DNA from: an uncultured Christensenella sp.
GTDB taxonomy: Bacteria > Bacillota > Clostridia > Christensenellales > Borkfalkiaceae
Length of the DNA stretch: 64,000 bases
Assembly (NCBI GenBank): GCA_910585595.1
Contig: CAJUET010000003.1
Location: 101,068-165,067, forward strand
Direction of reading: 5' to 3'
Positions within the stretch are counted from its first letter, which is position 1, and every line of letters begins with the position of its first letter. The position numbers and the translations under genes are program-made. Below the pieces are notes generated by a model, which was not told where the DNA came from, did no database searches, and saw only the letters and a list, made by a program, of their open reading frames with translations. This document shows, piece after piece, positions 1-9,154 of this stretch.

Positions 1-605
1 ACGTACTCCTCGATATGTTCCCGCGTTACCCGCTCTCCCTCGCCGAGAAGGGAGACGAATTTATCCGTCTCCGCTTTCATCCTGCTTGCGTCTCGGGCGC
101 AGAAGCGCACCATGAGCGCGCACGCGTCCGCGTCGGGCACAAGCCCCTTGCGTCGCATAAGCGCAAAGAGCCAGCGCGAAAGCGTCTCCTCGTCCTCACG
201 AGAACAATCGACGAACGTCAGATTTTTTTTCTTTTTCAGTTCCGCGGCGTTCGCCTTTTTTCCCTCGTTCACGATCAAAAGCACCGTCGTGGAACAGGGC
301 TTTTCGAAATACGGCGCGAGCACGCTCTCCCACTCCCGTTCGGAAGGATAAAATCCGTACACCCGCACAATGCGTTTTTCGTCAAAAAAGGGCAAGGTAT
401 AGAGTTCATCGCGAAAAGCTAAAAGGCGGTCGCCTTTGAGAGACTCCCCCTCATATCTTACGTTGTTCAAAAGTGGCTGCGTGATATTCACGGCTTCCGT
501 TATCGCCTTTACCGCAGCGTCGCGGAAATATGCCTCCTCCCCCTCGATAAGATATGCGGGATCGACGGCTTGCTGTAACGATTTCGTTAGCTGTGTGAAT
601 TTCAT
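1..605 (-). CDS. holA: DNA polymerase III subunit delta (3' part outside window)
   Basis: Clamp-loader delta subunit, which opens the sliding clamp so it can be loaded at primed DNA. I read it by translating the minus strand: it starts MKFTQLTKSLQQAVDPAY, followed by LIEGEEAYFRDAAVKAI, the usual HolA opening, and later FFDEKRIVRVYGF. Only about 201 N-terminal residues lie here (family length about 330), so the gene is cut by the window edge. The ATG at 605 has no Shine-Dalgarno. Instead the -10 box of a good promoter ends six bases before it, which suggests a leaderless message. It lies 48 bp downstream of the giant helicase gene, in the same direction, but has its own promoter. Confidence 0.9.
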   Translation of the reverse strand, partial: MKFTQLTKSLQQAVDPAYLIEGEEAYFRDAAVKAITEAVNITQPLLNNVRYEGESLKGDRLLAFRDELYTLPFFDEKRIVRVYGFYPSEREWESVLAPYFEKPCSTTVLLIVNEGKKANAAELKKKKNLTFVDCSREDEETLSRWLFALMRRKGLVPDADACALMVRFCARDASRMKAETDKFVSLLGEGERVTREHIEEY

Positions 606-611
606 GCCGTT

Positions 612-640
612 ATTATATCATTTATTCAAACGCTTTGCAA
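612..640 (-). promoter_or_regulatory. Sigma-A-type promoter of holA, leaderless geometry
   Basis: Minus strand: -35 TTGCAA (640-635), 17-bp spacer, -10 TATAAT (617-612), then six bases (AACGGC) and the ATG at 605. The predicted +1 is the A of the start codon. Confidence 0.75.
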
Positions 641-653
641 TACTTTACGGCTC

Positions 654-3600
654 TTACGCAAGAGAAATTCTTCCCGAAAGAGAGCGGCGGAACATTCCCT
701 TTCCCTCCCCGTAGGCGAGCGTGCGCAAAACGAACGAAGAAAACGCGTCCGTCTCTTTCACGCCGTACTCCGCCGCCACGAGCGAGGCGAGTTCGTCGTC
801 GTAGAGCGTGACCTTTTCTTCGAGAATGCCCTTGATGAGCGCGGCGGTCTCAAAGGGCGTAAAGTCCTCTTCCGCACTGCGGCGTTTGTTCTTGCCCTCT
901 TTGCGGAACTTGACGGGCAAAAGCGATTTGGGGTTTTTATAGAAGTACTCCCTTCCCTCCACTTTTTCGAAAGAAAAGGCGGAACGGGAGATCAGCTCGT
1001 CGAGACGCGCATCCGCGTGGAGTCCCCGCTTCACGATCCCGAAGCTCTCCATGCAGCGCTTTTTCAAAAAGGCGCGGGAAATAGGCTCTTCTTTCGAGAC
1101 GATCTCGCCGAGCCGCTCTCTGATCTCGTCGTCGTTCTTTCCGTCCGTCACGAAAGCCAGCGTTTTGCCGCCCGTGTCCCTGACGTGGCGGTAGGGTCTT
1201 GCATAGCGCGACAATCCGCTCTCCCGATTTGCTCCCGTCAAAAAGTCGAGGCGGTCTTTTATGCGCTTTATTTCCCGCTTCGGGTTATTGAAATAAGCGA
1301 CCTCGCTCACCGTCATCAGATTCCACCCTCCGCGCTTTAACAGAGCGGGCAGAAGCGTCGCCCCGTCCGCCGCGGAACTTTCCGCCGCCCCGTCCGAGAG
1401 AATACCGAGAATGTATCGGCTCTTATCCTTGGGATCAAGCACCGCAAGTTCGATTTTGAAATTACTCGCCCCCACGTCCGCGCGGCATTCGTAGCCGTAA
1501 GCAGAGATCTCTTCGGCAAGATATTTTCCGACACCCCTCTTTTTTTCGCCGTCAAAGGGAAGCGGCGCCGCACGCCCCTTTTCCGCAAATTCCAAAAAGG
1601 CCTTTAATCCAGCCACGCCTTTCGACGAAGTGCGGTTAAGATCGATATCGCCCGCCGAAATCGAAGAGAACACAAGCATTTCTTCGCGGGCGCGGGAGCA
1701 CGCGACGTTGAGTCGCCGCCAACCGCCGGCGCGGTTGAGCGCACCGAAATTATAGGAAAGTTTCCCATCCTTATCGAACCCGTAACACACGGAAAAGAGA
1801 ATGACGTCCCGTTCGTCCCCCTGTACGTTTTCAAGGTTCTTTACGAAGAGCGGCTCCCTGCCGCCGTAGGCGATTTCATCGAGTGAACGTTTGGAAATCT
1901 CGCGGGAAAGAATTCTTTCGATCTCCTCCCGCTGTACGTTTGAAAAGGTCACAACGCCGATGCTCTGCCCCGAAAGCGCGGGATCGGAAAGTCTCCTTAT
2001 CACCTCTTCCGAAAGCGCTTCCGCCTCACGCCTGTTTCGTTTGGTGTTTCCCCTGTCGTACACGCCCCCGACCCTTCTGAGCTTCACCCTGCTTTCGTTT
2101 GCAGCGGAAGAGGGAAAGGTATTCAGGCGGTTTTCATAGTAAGCGGCGTTCGAGAACGCGATCAGACTTTCGTGTCTGCTGCGGTAATGCCATAACAGGC
2201 TCCGCTCTTCGAAGCCCGCCGCGATCGCTTCGTCAAGCACGCTTTCGAGGGATTCCTCTTCGTCCTCCTCACCGAAAAAAGAAGTGCGGAAAAAAGAGGT
2301 CGGCGGGAGTTGGCGGTTGTCGCCTACGATGACCGCCTGCTTTGCGCGCGCAAGGGCGGGGATCGCCTCCGCCGTCGTCATTTGCGAAGCCTCGTCGAAA
2401 ATCACAAGATCGTATTCGTCCGCCTTGGGGATGAGGTACTGCGCCGCCGCGTCGGGACTCAGCAAAAGACATGGACAGACGCGCTTTACAAGCCCCTGCG
2501 CCTCTAAAAGCAGCGTGCGCAGTCTTCCCCGCCGCGTCCCCTTTCCCAAACGGAACAGGAGGGAAAGTTCCTCGCGGAATTCTCCGCGCTCGGGCAGGCG
2601 GTTTATCAGAATTTCGCGCAAACGCCGTCTTGCGTATGCCGTCTGTTTCTCGCTGAGAAGGGAAAACTTTTCCTTTTCGCTCTCCGCGCTCGCGCTTGTC
2701 ATGCGAGAAAGAAAGGGATCGCGCGGAATGTTCACGGAGAGGAAGTGCTCAGTCAGGCTTTTTTCGAATCCCCCCAAAGCGTCGTCGGGGGAGAGCGAAC
2801 CGCTTTCGAGCGCGTCGCCGATAAACTTCATTCCGCCGTTTACGAGCTCCTCTTCCGCCGCTTTATAGGCGCACCGACCGCTAAGAAGATCGGCATTCTC
2901 CAAAAGTGCGGCGGCTTTTGCGGAGAAGTACCCCAAAACGTCCTCGCCTTTAAAGCGGTCGCGTTTCGCTCCCGTAGCGGTAAGATAGCTCTCTTCCGCC
3001 TTGAAAAATTCCTCCATTGCAGAGAGATAACCCGAGAACAGCGGTTCCGCACAGCCGCCTGCCGCGCGGATACAGCCGTCGAAAAAGAGCTCGGGCGACC
3101 AATCGGAAAACACGGAAGCGCAACAGCGCGAAAGTTCTTTTAAGGGCGCGAGGAACTCCGTTCGCCTCTTCTCCGAAATGCGCCCGCCGCGTTCGAGAAA
3201 ACTCTTCGCGAGCGGATTTTCCGCGATCTGCCTGCGTGCGGCGAACACGCCGACAGCTGCCTCAATGTACTTCGGGACGTCCTTTTCCGCAAGCGGACGG
3301 AGCGCCGCGCGCTCCAACCGTTTTTTGAGAGACAGCGCCGCGCGGTTCGATTTATAATCGCCGCCCGACTTTAAAAACTCTTCGAGCGCGTCTAAATCCT
3401 GTTCGAGATTTAAAAGGATCTTAAAATGTTTTTCGCAAAAGGAAAGGCAGGAATCGAGCCGGAGATTCGCGCTTCGGAATGCGGAAAACTCTTCCCCCGT
3501 CACGCCGTCAAAATACGCGCGGTATCGCCCCGAAAGAAGCCCCTTTATAATTTTTGCAAGCGCGTTCGCCTTTTCCTCGGTAAAAGACGAGATTTTCTGT

Positions 3601-6119
3601 TTGAAAAAATCGAGCACGAGGGAGAGGAAACATTTAAAGTGCGCCGCCTCGCCCAGAAGCGCACGCCCCGCGATCACCGCCCTGTCGCGCACAGTAGGAG
3701 AATACTCTTTGAGATTGACGTTTTCAAAGGGGGAATTGAAGACGCCCCCGCATTCCTTTGCGGCGGTCGCGGCGGCAAGAATAAGTTCCTGCGCTTTTAA
3801 AAATTTCCCTTCGTCGAGCGATTCGTAAAAATCGCCGTTGATCTTTAAGATGTCGGGATAGTTTTTCCGTTCGAAATATTTTACGATCGCCTCGTGTACG
3901 GAGAGGGATAATTTTCGTTTTTCGTGCAATGCGCTCTGCATGGAGGCAAGCTCCTTCTGCGCCCTTCGGTACTCCTCCGTGACCGAAAAGTCCTCCTCTC
4001 CCGACTTCCCCTTTAAACGCAAAGTTCCGTCGATTTGTTTGAACGCCTCGCCGCAGTCCGTTTTGGAGCCGAGTTCCAGGCAGAAATCTCCGATCCCGAT
4101 TTCGTCGAGACGCCGTTTTACGACGTCGACCGCCGCTTTCTTTTCCGCGACGAATAAAACCGTCTTGCCCCGTTCGAGCGCAAGCGCAATCATGTTCGTA
4201 ATGGTCTGGCTCTTGCCCGTACCGGGAGGACCGTGCAGAACGAAACTTCTGCCGCTTCCGCAAAGAGCCAGCGCCTTTCGCTGCGAAACGTCCGAGGGAA
4301 GCGGCGGCGTTACCTCCTCCGCGTCGGAAGCGCACTCCGGCAGGGATGGCTCCTGCGCTTCCCCGAAACAGAGGGCGCGCACGGCGCGGTTCTTGCCGAA
4401 CTCCTGAAAGTGCTCCTTTAAGTCGTTCCACATTAAAAAACGCTGAAAGAAGAACGTTGAAAGATAAATTTCTTCGTTTACTTCCCACCCCGCCATAGAA
4501 GCCGTCTCTTTGCGGAAAATATTTAAAATTTCCCGAACGGAGAGCGCGGAATTTTCGATCCCGCGCAAATCGATCTCGTACTCTTGCTTTAAAAATTCAA
4601 CAAGGGTCAGATTGACGAAGTGCTCCCCCGAAGAGGCGATCGCATAGCCCTCCTTGCCCTTTGCGCGGTTGATCTCCGCAGGCAGCAGAACGACGGGGGC
4701 GCATTTACACTCATCCCCCGTACCGAATTTTAAAAATCCGCACGCAAGAAACAGAATCTTCGCGCCCGTCTCCTCAACCGCTTCACGGTTCCTGCGCCGA
4801 AGCTTTGCGGCGCAAGCCTCCGCCTCTCGCGGAGAGAGCGGCGTTTTGAAGACGCCGCTCTCCTCTTCTAAGAGCAACCCGCAGTCGGGGCGTTCCTTTC
4901 CGCTCCCCGCGAGTTTTAAACCTTCTCCCGCCAAAGATTTTATAAGTGCGTCCGCATCGGAAGAGACCGCTTTCAAAGCATTCTTCCCTTTAAAATCAAG
5001 CAGAGGATTGCGCGAAGAGAAGTCCAAAAGTCCCCGTTCCCAAAGCTTTTCTTTGTCTTGCCTTGCACGCGCAAACGTCTTGCCCGATTTTGTGTTCTCA
5101 TCGTTGTCTCCGTACAGCCCGAAGCCGACTTCGCCGCGCGCGGGGCACGGCGCAAAACCCGCCGTCCGGCAGCGGGCAATATCCACAAAACAATCGAAAG
5201 CGCCCCCTTTGAGCTCGCGCAGAAAACGTTCCTCGGAATCCTCGAATGCCGTACCGCTCTCCGCAAACAGATCGTCCGCGTAAAAGAACGCAAGGTGATT
5301 CACCCCTTCCGCAAGATGCCGTTCCAACGTTTTCAAATCGTCGGACGAACTCTCCAAAAAACAGCTGTCGAAAAGCCACGCCCCCACGCCGACCTTATTT
5401 TTCGAAAGCGCAAGCACGGTATGAAGCCCCGCCCGCTCCATGCACGCCGCCGTAAACAGCGCAAGGCGGAACGAGTCAGTCTTGCGCGCGGACGTCACGG
5501 AAGGCGGCGACGCGAGCGACGGATAGGACAGATCGAAGCCGCCCGATTTTGCGAATCCCATTTCTTTGACGGCGGAAAAGAACGCCGCGACCGCCTTTCT
5601 GACCGTGTCTTTATCTGCGTTTTCATAGCCGCAAAAATCGTCTACGCCGCACTTTAACAGGCGGCGTTTCGCTTCCTTACCGACGCGCGCCGTTTGGAAC
5701 GCCCGCGGGCGTACGAAGCAGGCAACCTTTTCCGGAACGCCGAAAAGCCCCTCCCAATAGTCGAAAGGAAGCGCTGTAATCTCCGCCTCTTTACGGATTA
5801 TTTTTTCGTTGCCGCAATAAAGATCCGCGCAGAAAATAAAACTTTTCACCGTTTCGTTTTCCGCCAGAAAAAGAGGAGAAAAAACTTTTCCGGCGGTAAA
5901 GGATACGGCGCTCTCGAATCCCGCCTCCGCCTCCTTTTCGAAAGGAAGAAACAAATCGCTTCCCTCACCCCTGACTTTGAAACGCACGCTTTCATCGTTT
6001 TGATTTTCCAATCGGAATCCGATCTGCGTATTCAAAAAACAATCGCAATAACCCGCGTACCGCGGTAGCGAGACCTGAAAGGATATTTTACTTTTTTCTT
6101 TTTCCGTAAGCACTGTCAT
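654..6119 (-). CDS. DUF4011-type superfamily 1 helicase with C-terminal nuclease-like domain (Hhe-like)
   Basis: A very large protein (1821 aa). The DUF4011 signature (WERGLLDFSSRNPLLDF) is near residues 360-376. Walker A GPPGTGKS is at 630-637, Walker B (IFDEASQ) near 1240 with GDNRQLPP just after it, and ENVQGDERDVI and NVACSRAREE mark the second RecA fold. A Vsr/MTES_1575-like PD-(D/E)XK fold follows near 1520-1600, and a DUF3320-like tail ends the protein. This order matches the DUF4011-helicase-Vsr protein (Hhe) reported as an anti-phage defence gene. The nuclease core looks worn: the family's IDLAV...GIECDG reads IELAV...GILSDG. The ATG at 6119 is preceded by AGGAG. It sits between holA and the yraN operon without other defence genes, so a DNA-repair role is also possible. 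Confidence 0.8.
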   Translation of the reverse strand: MTVLTEKEKSKISFQVSLPRYAGYCDCFLNTQIGFRLENQNDESVRFKVRGEGSDLFLPFEKEAEAGFESAVSFTAGKVFSPLFLAENETVKSFIFCADLYCGNEKIIRKEAEITALPFDYWEGLFGVPEKVACFVRPRAFQTARVGKEAKRRLLKCGVDDFCGYENADKDTVRKAVAAFFSAVKEMGFAKSGGFDLSYPSLASPPSVTSARKTDSFRLALFTAACMERAGLHTVLALSKNKVGVGAWLFDSCFLESSSDDLKTLERHLAEGVNHLAFFYADDLFAESGTAFEDSEERFLRELKGGAFDCFVDIARCRTAGFAPCPARGEVGFGLYGDNDENTKSGKTFARARQDKEKLWERGLLDFSSRNPLLDFKGKNALKAVSSDADALIKSLAGEGLKLAGSGKERPDCGLLLEEESGVFKTPLSPREAEACAAKLRRRNREAVEETGAKILFLACGFLKFGTGDECKCAPVVLLPAEINRAKGKEGYAIASSGEHFVNLTLVEFLKQEYEIDLRGIENSALSVREILNIFRKETASMAGWEVNEEIYLSTFFFQRFLMWNDLKEHFQEFGKNRAVRALCFGEAQEPSLPECASDAEEVTPPLPSDVSQRKALALCGSGRSFVLHGPPGTGKSQTITNMIALALERGKTVLFVAEKKAAVDVVKRRLDEIGIGDFCLELGSKTDCGEAFKQIDGTLRLKGKSGEEDFSVTEEYRRAQKELASMQSALHEKRKLSLSVHEAIVKYFERKNYPDILKINGDFYESLDEGKFLKAQELILAAATAAKECGGVFNSPFENVNLKEYSPTVRDRAVIAGRALLGEAAHFKCFLSLVLDFFKQKISSFTEEKANALAKIIKGLLSGRYRAYFDGVTGEEFSAFRSANLRLDSCLSFCEKHFKILLNLEQDLDALEEFLKSGGDYKSNRAALSLKKRLERAALRPLAEKDVPKYIEAAVGVFAARRQIAENPLAKSFLERGGRISEKRRTEFLAPLKELSRCCASVFSDWSPELFFDGCIRAAGGCAEPLFSGYLSAMEEFFKAEESYLTATGAKRDRFKGEDVLGYFSAKAAALLENADLLSGRCAYKAAEEELVNGGMKFIGDALESGSLSPDDALGGFEKSLTEHFLSVNIPRDPFLSRMTSASAESEKEKFSLLSEKQTAYARRRLREILINRLPERGEFREELSLLFRLGKGTRRGRLRTLLLEAQGLVKRVCPCLLLSPDAAAQYLIPKADEYDLVIFDEASQMTTAEAIPALARAKQAVIVGDNRQLPPTSFFRTSFFGEEDEEESLESVLDEAIAAGFEERSLLWHYRSRHESLIAFSNAAYYENRLNTFPSSAANESRVKLRRVGGVYDRGNTKRNRREAEALSEEVIRRLSDPALSGQSIGVVTFSNVQREEIERILSREISKRSLDEIAYGGREPLFVKNLENVQGDERDVILFSVCYGFDKDGKLSYNFGALNRAGGWRRLNVACSRAREEMLVFSSISAGDIDLNRTSSKGVAGLKAFLEFAEKGRAAPLPFDGEKKRGVGKYLAEEISAYGYECRADVGASNFKIELAVLDPKDKSRYILGILSDGAAESSAADGATLLPALLKRGGWNLMTVSEVAYFNNPKREIKRIKDRLDFLTGANRESGLSRYARPYRHVRDTGGKTLAFVTDGKNDDEIRERLGEIVSKEEPISRAFLKKRCMESFGIVKRGLHADARLDELISRSAFSFEKVEGREYFYKNPKSLLPVKFRKEGKNKRRSAEEDFTPFETAALIKGILEEKVTLYDDELASLVAAEYGVKETDAFSSFVLRTLAYGEGKGMFRRSLSGRISLA

Positions 6120-6183
6120 AAATACTCCTATACGTTAAAAGAATTTTTGACAGAAAAAAAGTTTTTCATTCCTGAAATAAATA

Positions 6184-6208
6184 CCCCGTACGCCAAAGGC
6201 GCACGGGG
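6184..6208 (-). terminator. Terminator of the tmk-yraN operon
   Basis: GC-rich hairpin (CCCCGT...ACGGGG with a GCGCC/GGCG core and AAA/TTT loop) just after the yraN stop. On the minus strand it is followed by an A/T-rich run. Confidence 0.7.
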
Positions 6209-6220
6209 CAAAAAACACAT

Positions 6221-6580
6221 TTAAATATAGGCGTTTTCAAAGTATTCCAATTCGTCTTGATATATCGAGGCAACGTCAAACCTGCAAGGAACTTCCTGCC
6301 GCTTCATATTACAGAAGTACAGGGCAATCTTGCGGTAGCGTTCCCGTTTGCGCTTATCCACCGCCTCGGCGGGAAGCCCGAACGCGTCGCCCTCCCTTGC
6401 CTTGACCTCTACAAAGCAGTAATAACCGTCTTTAAAAGCCACGATATCCGCCTCGCCGAAGGGCGTTTTAAAATTGCGCTCTACAATTTTATAGCCGTGT
6501 TTTTTTAAATATTTTGCGGTCCGATCTTCCGCTTTCCGTCCCAAAACTTTTTTATGAAAGTCCTGCGGTGAATCGTACAT
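6221..6580 (-). CDS. yraN: YraN/UPF0102 family nuclease-like protein
   Basis: 119 aa, the normal family length. It has the family core GRKAEDRTAKYLKKHGYKI, then GEADIV (E43, D45) and FVEVKAR (E58, K60), an RecB/PD-(D/E)XK-like active site. Its cellular role is not established. The ATG at 6580 has a good GGGAG eight bases upstream, which supports this start even though it puts the first 76 bp inside the end of rnhB. It is the last gene of the tmk-rimM-trmD-rbgA-rnhB operon and is followed by a strong hairpin. rnhB-yraN adjacency is common in many bacteria. Confidence 0.9.
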   Translation of the reverse strand: MYDSPQDFHKKVLGRKAEDRTAKYLKKHGYKIVERNFKTPFGEADIVAFKDGYYCFVEVKAREGDAFGLPAEAVDKRKRERYRKIALYFCNMKRQEVPCRFDVASIYQDELEYFENAYI

Positions 6581-7140
6581 ATTCCCATCTCCCGTATCGC
6601 TTCGATATGCGCTCTCGTTCCGTACCCGGCGTTGCGATCAAACCCGTAATAGGGAAACGCTTCGGCGTATTTTTCCATGAGCGCGTCGCGGTACACCTTT
6701 GCCAAAATACTCGCCGCGCCGATCGAAGCGATTTTCGCATCTCCCTTTACAACGCTCTCTTGCGGCATGAGAATGTCGAGCGTCATGTTTCCGTCCGTCA
6801 AAACAAAATCGGGGCGGGGCGAAAGTTTTTCGATCGCCCGCTTCATGGCAAGACGGGTCGCCTGCAAAATATTGATTTTATCGATCGTCTCTTCGTCGAC
6901 CTCTTCGATCGCGTAGGCAACGGCGGATTCCTTGATTTTCTCCGCCAAAGCTTCCCGCTTCTTTTTGGAGAGTTTTTTGGAATCGTCTATCCCCAAAATA
7001 CGCTTCTCTTCCTCCAAAGGAAGAATCACCGCCGCCGCGACCACGGGGCCTGCGAGCGGTCCCCTGCCCACTTCGTCCGCCCCTGCAACGAGGCGGTAGC
7101 CCTTCTGAAACAATTCTCTTTCGCAAGTAAGTTCATCCAT
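6505..7140 (-). CDS. rnhB: Ribonuclease HII
   Basis: Cuts the RNA strand of RNA:DNA hybrids and removes misincorporated ribonucleotides in DNA. 211 aa from the ATG at 7140. The motif AGADEVGRGPLAGP near residues 19-32 carries the acidic pair D22/E23. FVLTDGN, VKGDAKIASIGAASILAKV and GYGTRAHIEAI are further RNase HII signatures. A TTG six bases upstream is in frame but less likely. The start lies next to the rbgA stop, and the end overlaps yraN by 76 bp, so translation is probably coupled. Confidence 0.95.
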   Translation of the reverse strand: MDELTCERELFQKGYRLVAGADEVGRGPLAGPVVAAAVILPLEEEKRILGIDDSKKLSKKKREALAEKIKESAVAYAIEEVDEETIDKINILQATRLAMKRAIEKLSPRPDFVLTDGNMTLDILMPQESVVKGDAKIASIGAASILAKVYRDALMEKYAEAFPYYGFDRNAGYGTRAHIEAIREMGICTIHRRTFIKKFWDGKRKIGPQNI

Positions 7141-7142
7141 AG

Positions 7143-7991
7143 TCAAAAAAGAAAATCCGCTTCCTCTTTGCGATCGAGCGTAAGCGCGCCCAAACGCCCC
7201 TTTCTCAAATCGTCGATGAGCGCGCGTTCGCCGCGCTCGTAATCAAAATCGTTTCCCTTTAACAAAAAACCGCGGTTTTTGCAAAGCGATTCGAGCATTT
7301 CGAGAGGAGTTCCGTCCCCGATCCCGTAGCGTTCCTTTAAGCGGTCGGGGTAGAGCTTCGCCGCCTCTTCCAGCACGAAGAGCGCGATTTCGTCGAACTC
7401 CAAAATATCGTCGTTTACCGACCCCAGAGCAGCAAGCCGTTTTGCAAACGTCTGATTGTCGAGCGAGGGGGGCATGAGCCCCGGCGAGTCGAGCAGCTCC
7501 GCTTCCCCGCACTTGACCCACTGTTTACTGCGCGTAACTCCCGCCCTGTCTCCCGTGACAGCCTTCTTTCCTCCCGAAAGCAGATTGATGAGCGAACTCT
7601 TTCCCGTGTTCGGGACACCCGCCACCATAAAGCGCAGAGGACGGGAAGAATTTTTATTTTTAAGCAACTCCGCTTTCTCTTTGGTAATCGCCGCCATAGC
7701 GTTTAAAAGCGGTCTTGCCTGACCTTTCACTGCGGAAAGATACACGACGTTCTTTCCCCTTTCTTTAAACGCCTCGCCGATTTCATCCGACTTCGGATCG
7801 GCAAGATCGCGCTTATTGAATACGAAGAGAACCGGCTTGTTCTTTACGAGCTTTTCAAGACGGGGATTATAGGAAGAGAGCGGCGCGCGCGCGTCGAGCA
7901 CCAACAAGACGGCGTCGACCAAATTCAAGTTTTCTTCGAGCATACGCATGGCTTTTGCCATATGCCCGGGATACCATTGCACCGTTTTCAT
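7143..7991 (-). CDS. rbgA: Ribosome biogenesis GTPase RbgA (YlqF)
   Basis: GTPase needed for late assembly of the 50S subunit. 282 aa. It is a circularly permuted GTPase: G4 NKRD at 59-62 comes before G1 GVPNTGKS at 125-132 and G3 DSPGLM at 168-173. The opening MKTVQWYPGHMAKA is the family start. I chose the ATG at 7991 because it forms a 4-bp ATGA overlap with the trmD stop; a longer upstream reading is out of character. In Bacillus rplS lies between trmD and rbgA; here it is missing from that place. Confidence 0.95.
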   Translation of the reverse strand: MKTVQWYPGHMAKAMRMLEENLNLVDAVLLVLDARAPLSSYNPRLEKLVKNKPVLFVFNKRDLADPKSDEIGEAFKERGKNVVYLSAVKGQARPLLNAMAAITKEKAELLKNKNSSRPLRFMVAGVPNTGKSSLINLLSGGKKAVTGDRAGVTRSKQWVKCGEAELLDSPGLMPPSLDNQTFAKRLAALGSVNDDILEFDEIALFVLEEAAKLYPDRLKERYGIGDGTPLEMLESLCKNRGFLLKGNDFDYERGERALIDDLRKGRLGALTLDRKEEADFLF

Positions 7992-8653
7992 TTCAATAAA
8001 TCGGGACGGTTCTTTTTCGTGACGATAAGAGCCTGTTCCCTTCTCCATGAATCGATTTTCGCGTGATCGCCCGAAAGCAGAATTTCAGGAACTCTCTGCC
8101 CCCGATATTCAACGGGACGGGTATATTGCGGATATTCGAGAAGATTTTCCGAAAAGCTCTCGTCCACGAGCGATTCGGGCGAAAGCACTCCGTCCGCATA
8201 GCGAACGACCGCGTCCGCAACCACCATTGCGGGAAGCTCGCCACCCGTTAAAACGTAGTCGCCGATCGAAATCTCTTCATCGAAAAACAAGTCGATCGCG
8301 CGCTGATCAACACCCTCGTAGTGCCCGCACAGGAGCAAAATATGTTCAAGTGCGGAGAGCTCGTACACCTTCTCCTGACAAAATCTTTTGCCCTTCGGCG
8401 AAAGATAAATGCGTCTTGCCCTATGGTCGGGATCGAGTGCCTCGACCGCGCTCCCGATGGGCTGCGCCGTCATCACCATGCCCGCGCCGCCGCCGAAGGG
8501 ATAATCGTCGCACTTCAAATGCTTATCCTCGGTATAATCGCGGATATTCACGGTTTCGATCGTTACCTTGCCCTCATTCTGCGCTCTGCCGATGATACTC
8601 TTTTGAAGGGGTGAGAACATTTCGGGAAAGAGCGTTAAAACGGTTATTTTCAC
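7988..8653 (-). CDS. trmD: tRNA (guanine-37-N1)-methyltransferase
   Basis: Methylates G37 next to the anticodon of several tRNAs using SAM, which prevents +1 frameshifts. 221 aa. It opens MKITVLTLFPEMF and contains FGGGAGMVMTAQPI, LLCGHYEGVDQR and the trefoil-knot segment SIGDYVLTGGELPAMVV, all typical of TrmD. It overlaps rimM and rbgA by 4 bp on each side, so the operon is tightly coupled. Confidence 0.96.
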   Translation of the reverse strand: MKITVLTLFPEMFSPLQKSIIGRAQNEGKVTIETVNIRDYTEDKHLKCDDYPFGGGAGMVMTAQPIGSAVEALDPDHRARRIYLSPKGKRFCQEKVYELSALEHILLLCGHYEGVDQRAIDLFFDEEISIGDYVLTGGELPAMVVADAVVRYADGVLSPESLVDESFSENLLEYPQYTRPVEYRGQRVPEILLSGDHAKIDSWRREQALIVTKKNRPDLLK

Positions 8654-9144
8654 AGTACCGCCACTTCCTTGAACCGCTTTTCCGAAACGGTCATTTTTTT
8701 GTTTTGGATCTCTACGGAAAGAATAACGCCCTTCGCCGCGGGAAATAAAATTTCTCCCTTTTCCGTTTCGAGCGTATAAATATCCGTCGCCGCCTGACGG
8801 ATATCTTTGAGCGTTCCCAAAACCTTCCCCGTATCCGTCACGATTTCACTTCCCAAAACATCGGCAATGTAATAACTTCCCTCTTCGGGTTCGGGCGCCT
8901 CTTCGCGGGGAAGGGTGAGCTCCCTGTCGCGCAGGAGTTCGGCGGCGTTGCGGTCGGGTACGCCGCGAAGGGCAAGATACGCAATACCGTCGCCCACGCG
9001 CGCGTTGAGAATTTTATATTCCGTGCCGTCGATAAACACGCGTCTGAGTCCGCAAAACACCTCCGCCCCGTCCGTGTAAGGCAGAACCTTCACTTCGCCG
9101 CGGATCCCCTGCGGTTTCACAATTTTGCCGATCACCAAATCCAT
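8650..9144 (-). CDS. rimM: 16S rRNA processing protein RimM
   Basis: Assembly factor of the 30S head domain that binds ribosomal protein S19. 164 aa, normal length. The N-terminal domain starts LVIGKIVKPQGIRGEVKV; the C-terminal PRC barrel contains YYIADVLGSEIVTDTGKVLGTLKDI and the ending KGVILSVEIQNKKMTV (shown here in parts). It lies 10 bp after tmk and overlaps trmD by 4 bp. Confidence 0.95.
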   Translation of the reverse strand: MDLVIGKIVKPQGIRGEVKVLPYTDGAEVFCGLRRVFIDGTEYKILNARVGDGIAYLALRGVPDRNAAELLRDRELTLPREEAPEPEEGSYYIADVLGSEIVTDTGKVLGTLKDIRQAATDIYTLETEKGEILFPAAKGVILSVEIQNKKMTVSEKRFKEVAVL

Positions 9145-9154
9145 AAAAGTCCCC

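Noticed and set aside
654..6580. Multi-gene defence island
   Set aside because: Only the one helicase has a defence-like architecture; flanking genes are replication and ribosome functions.
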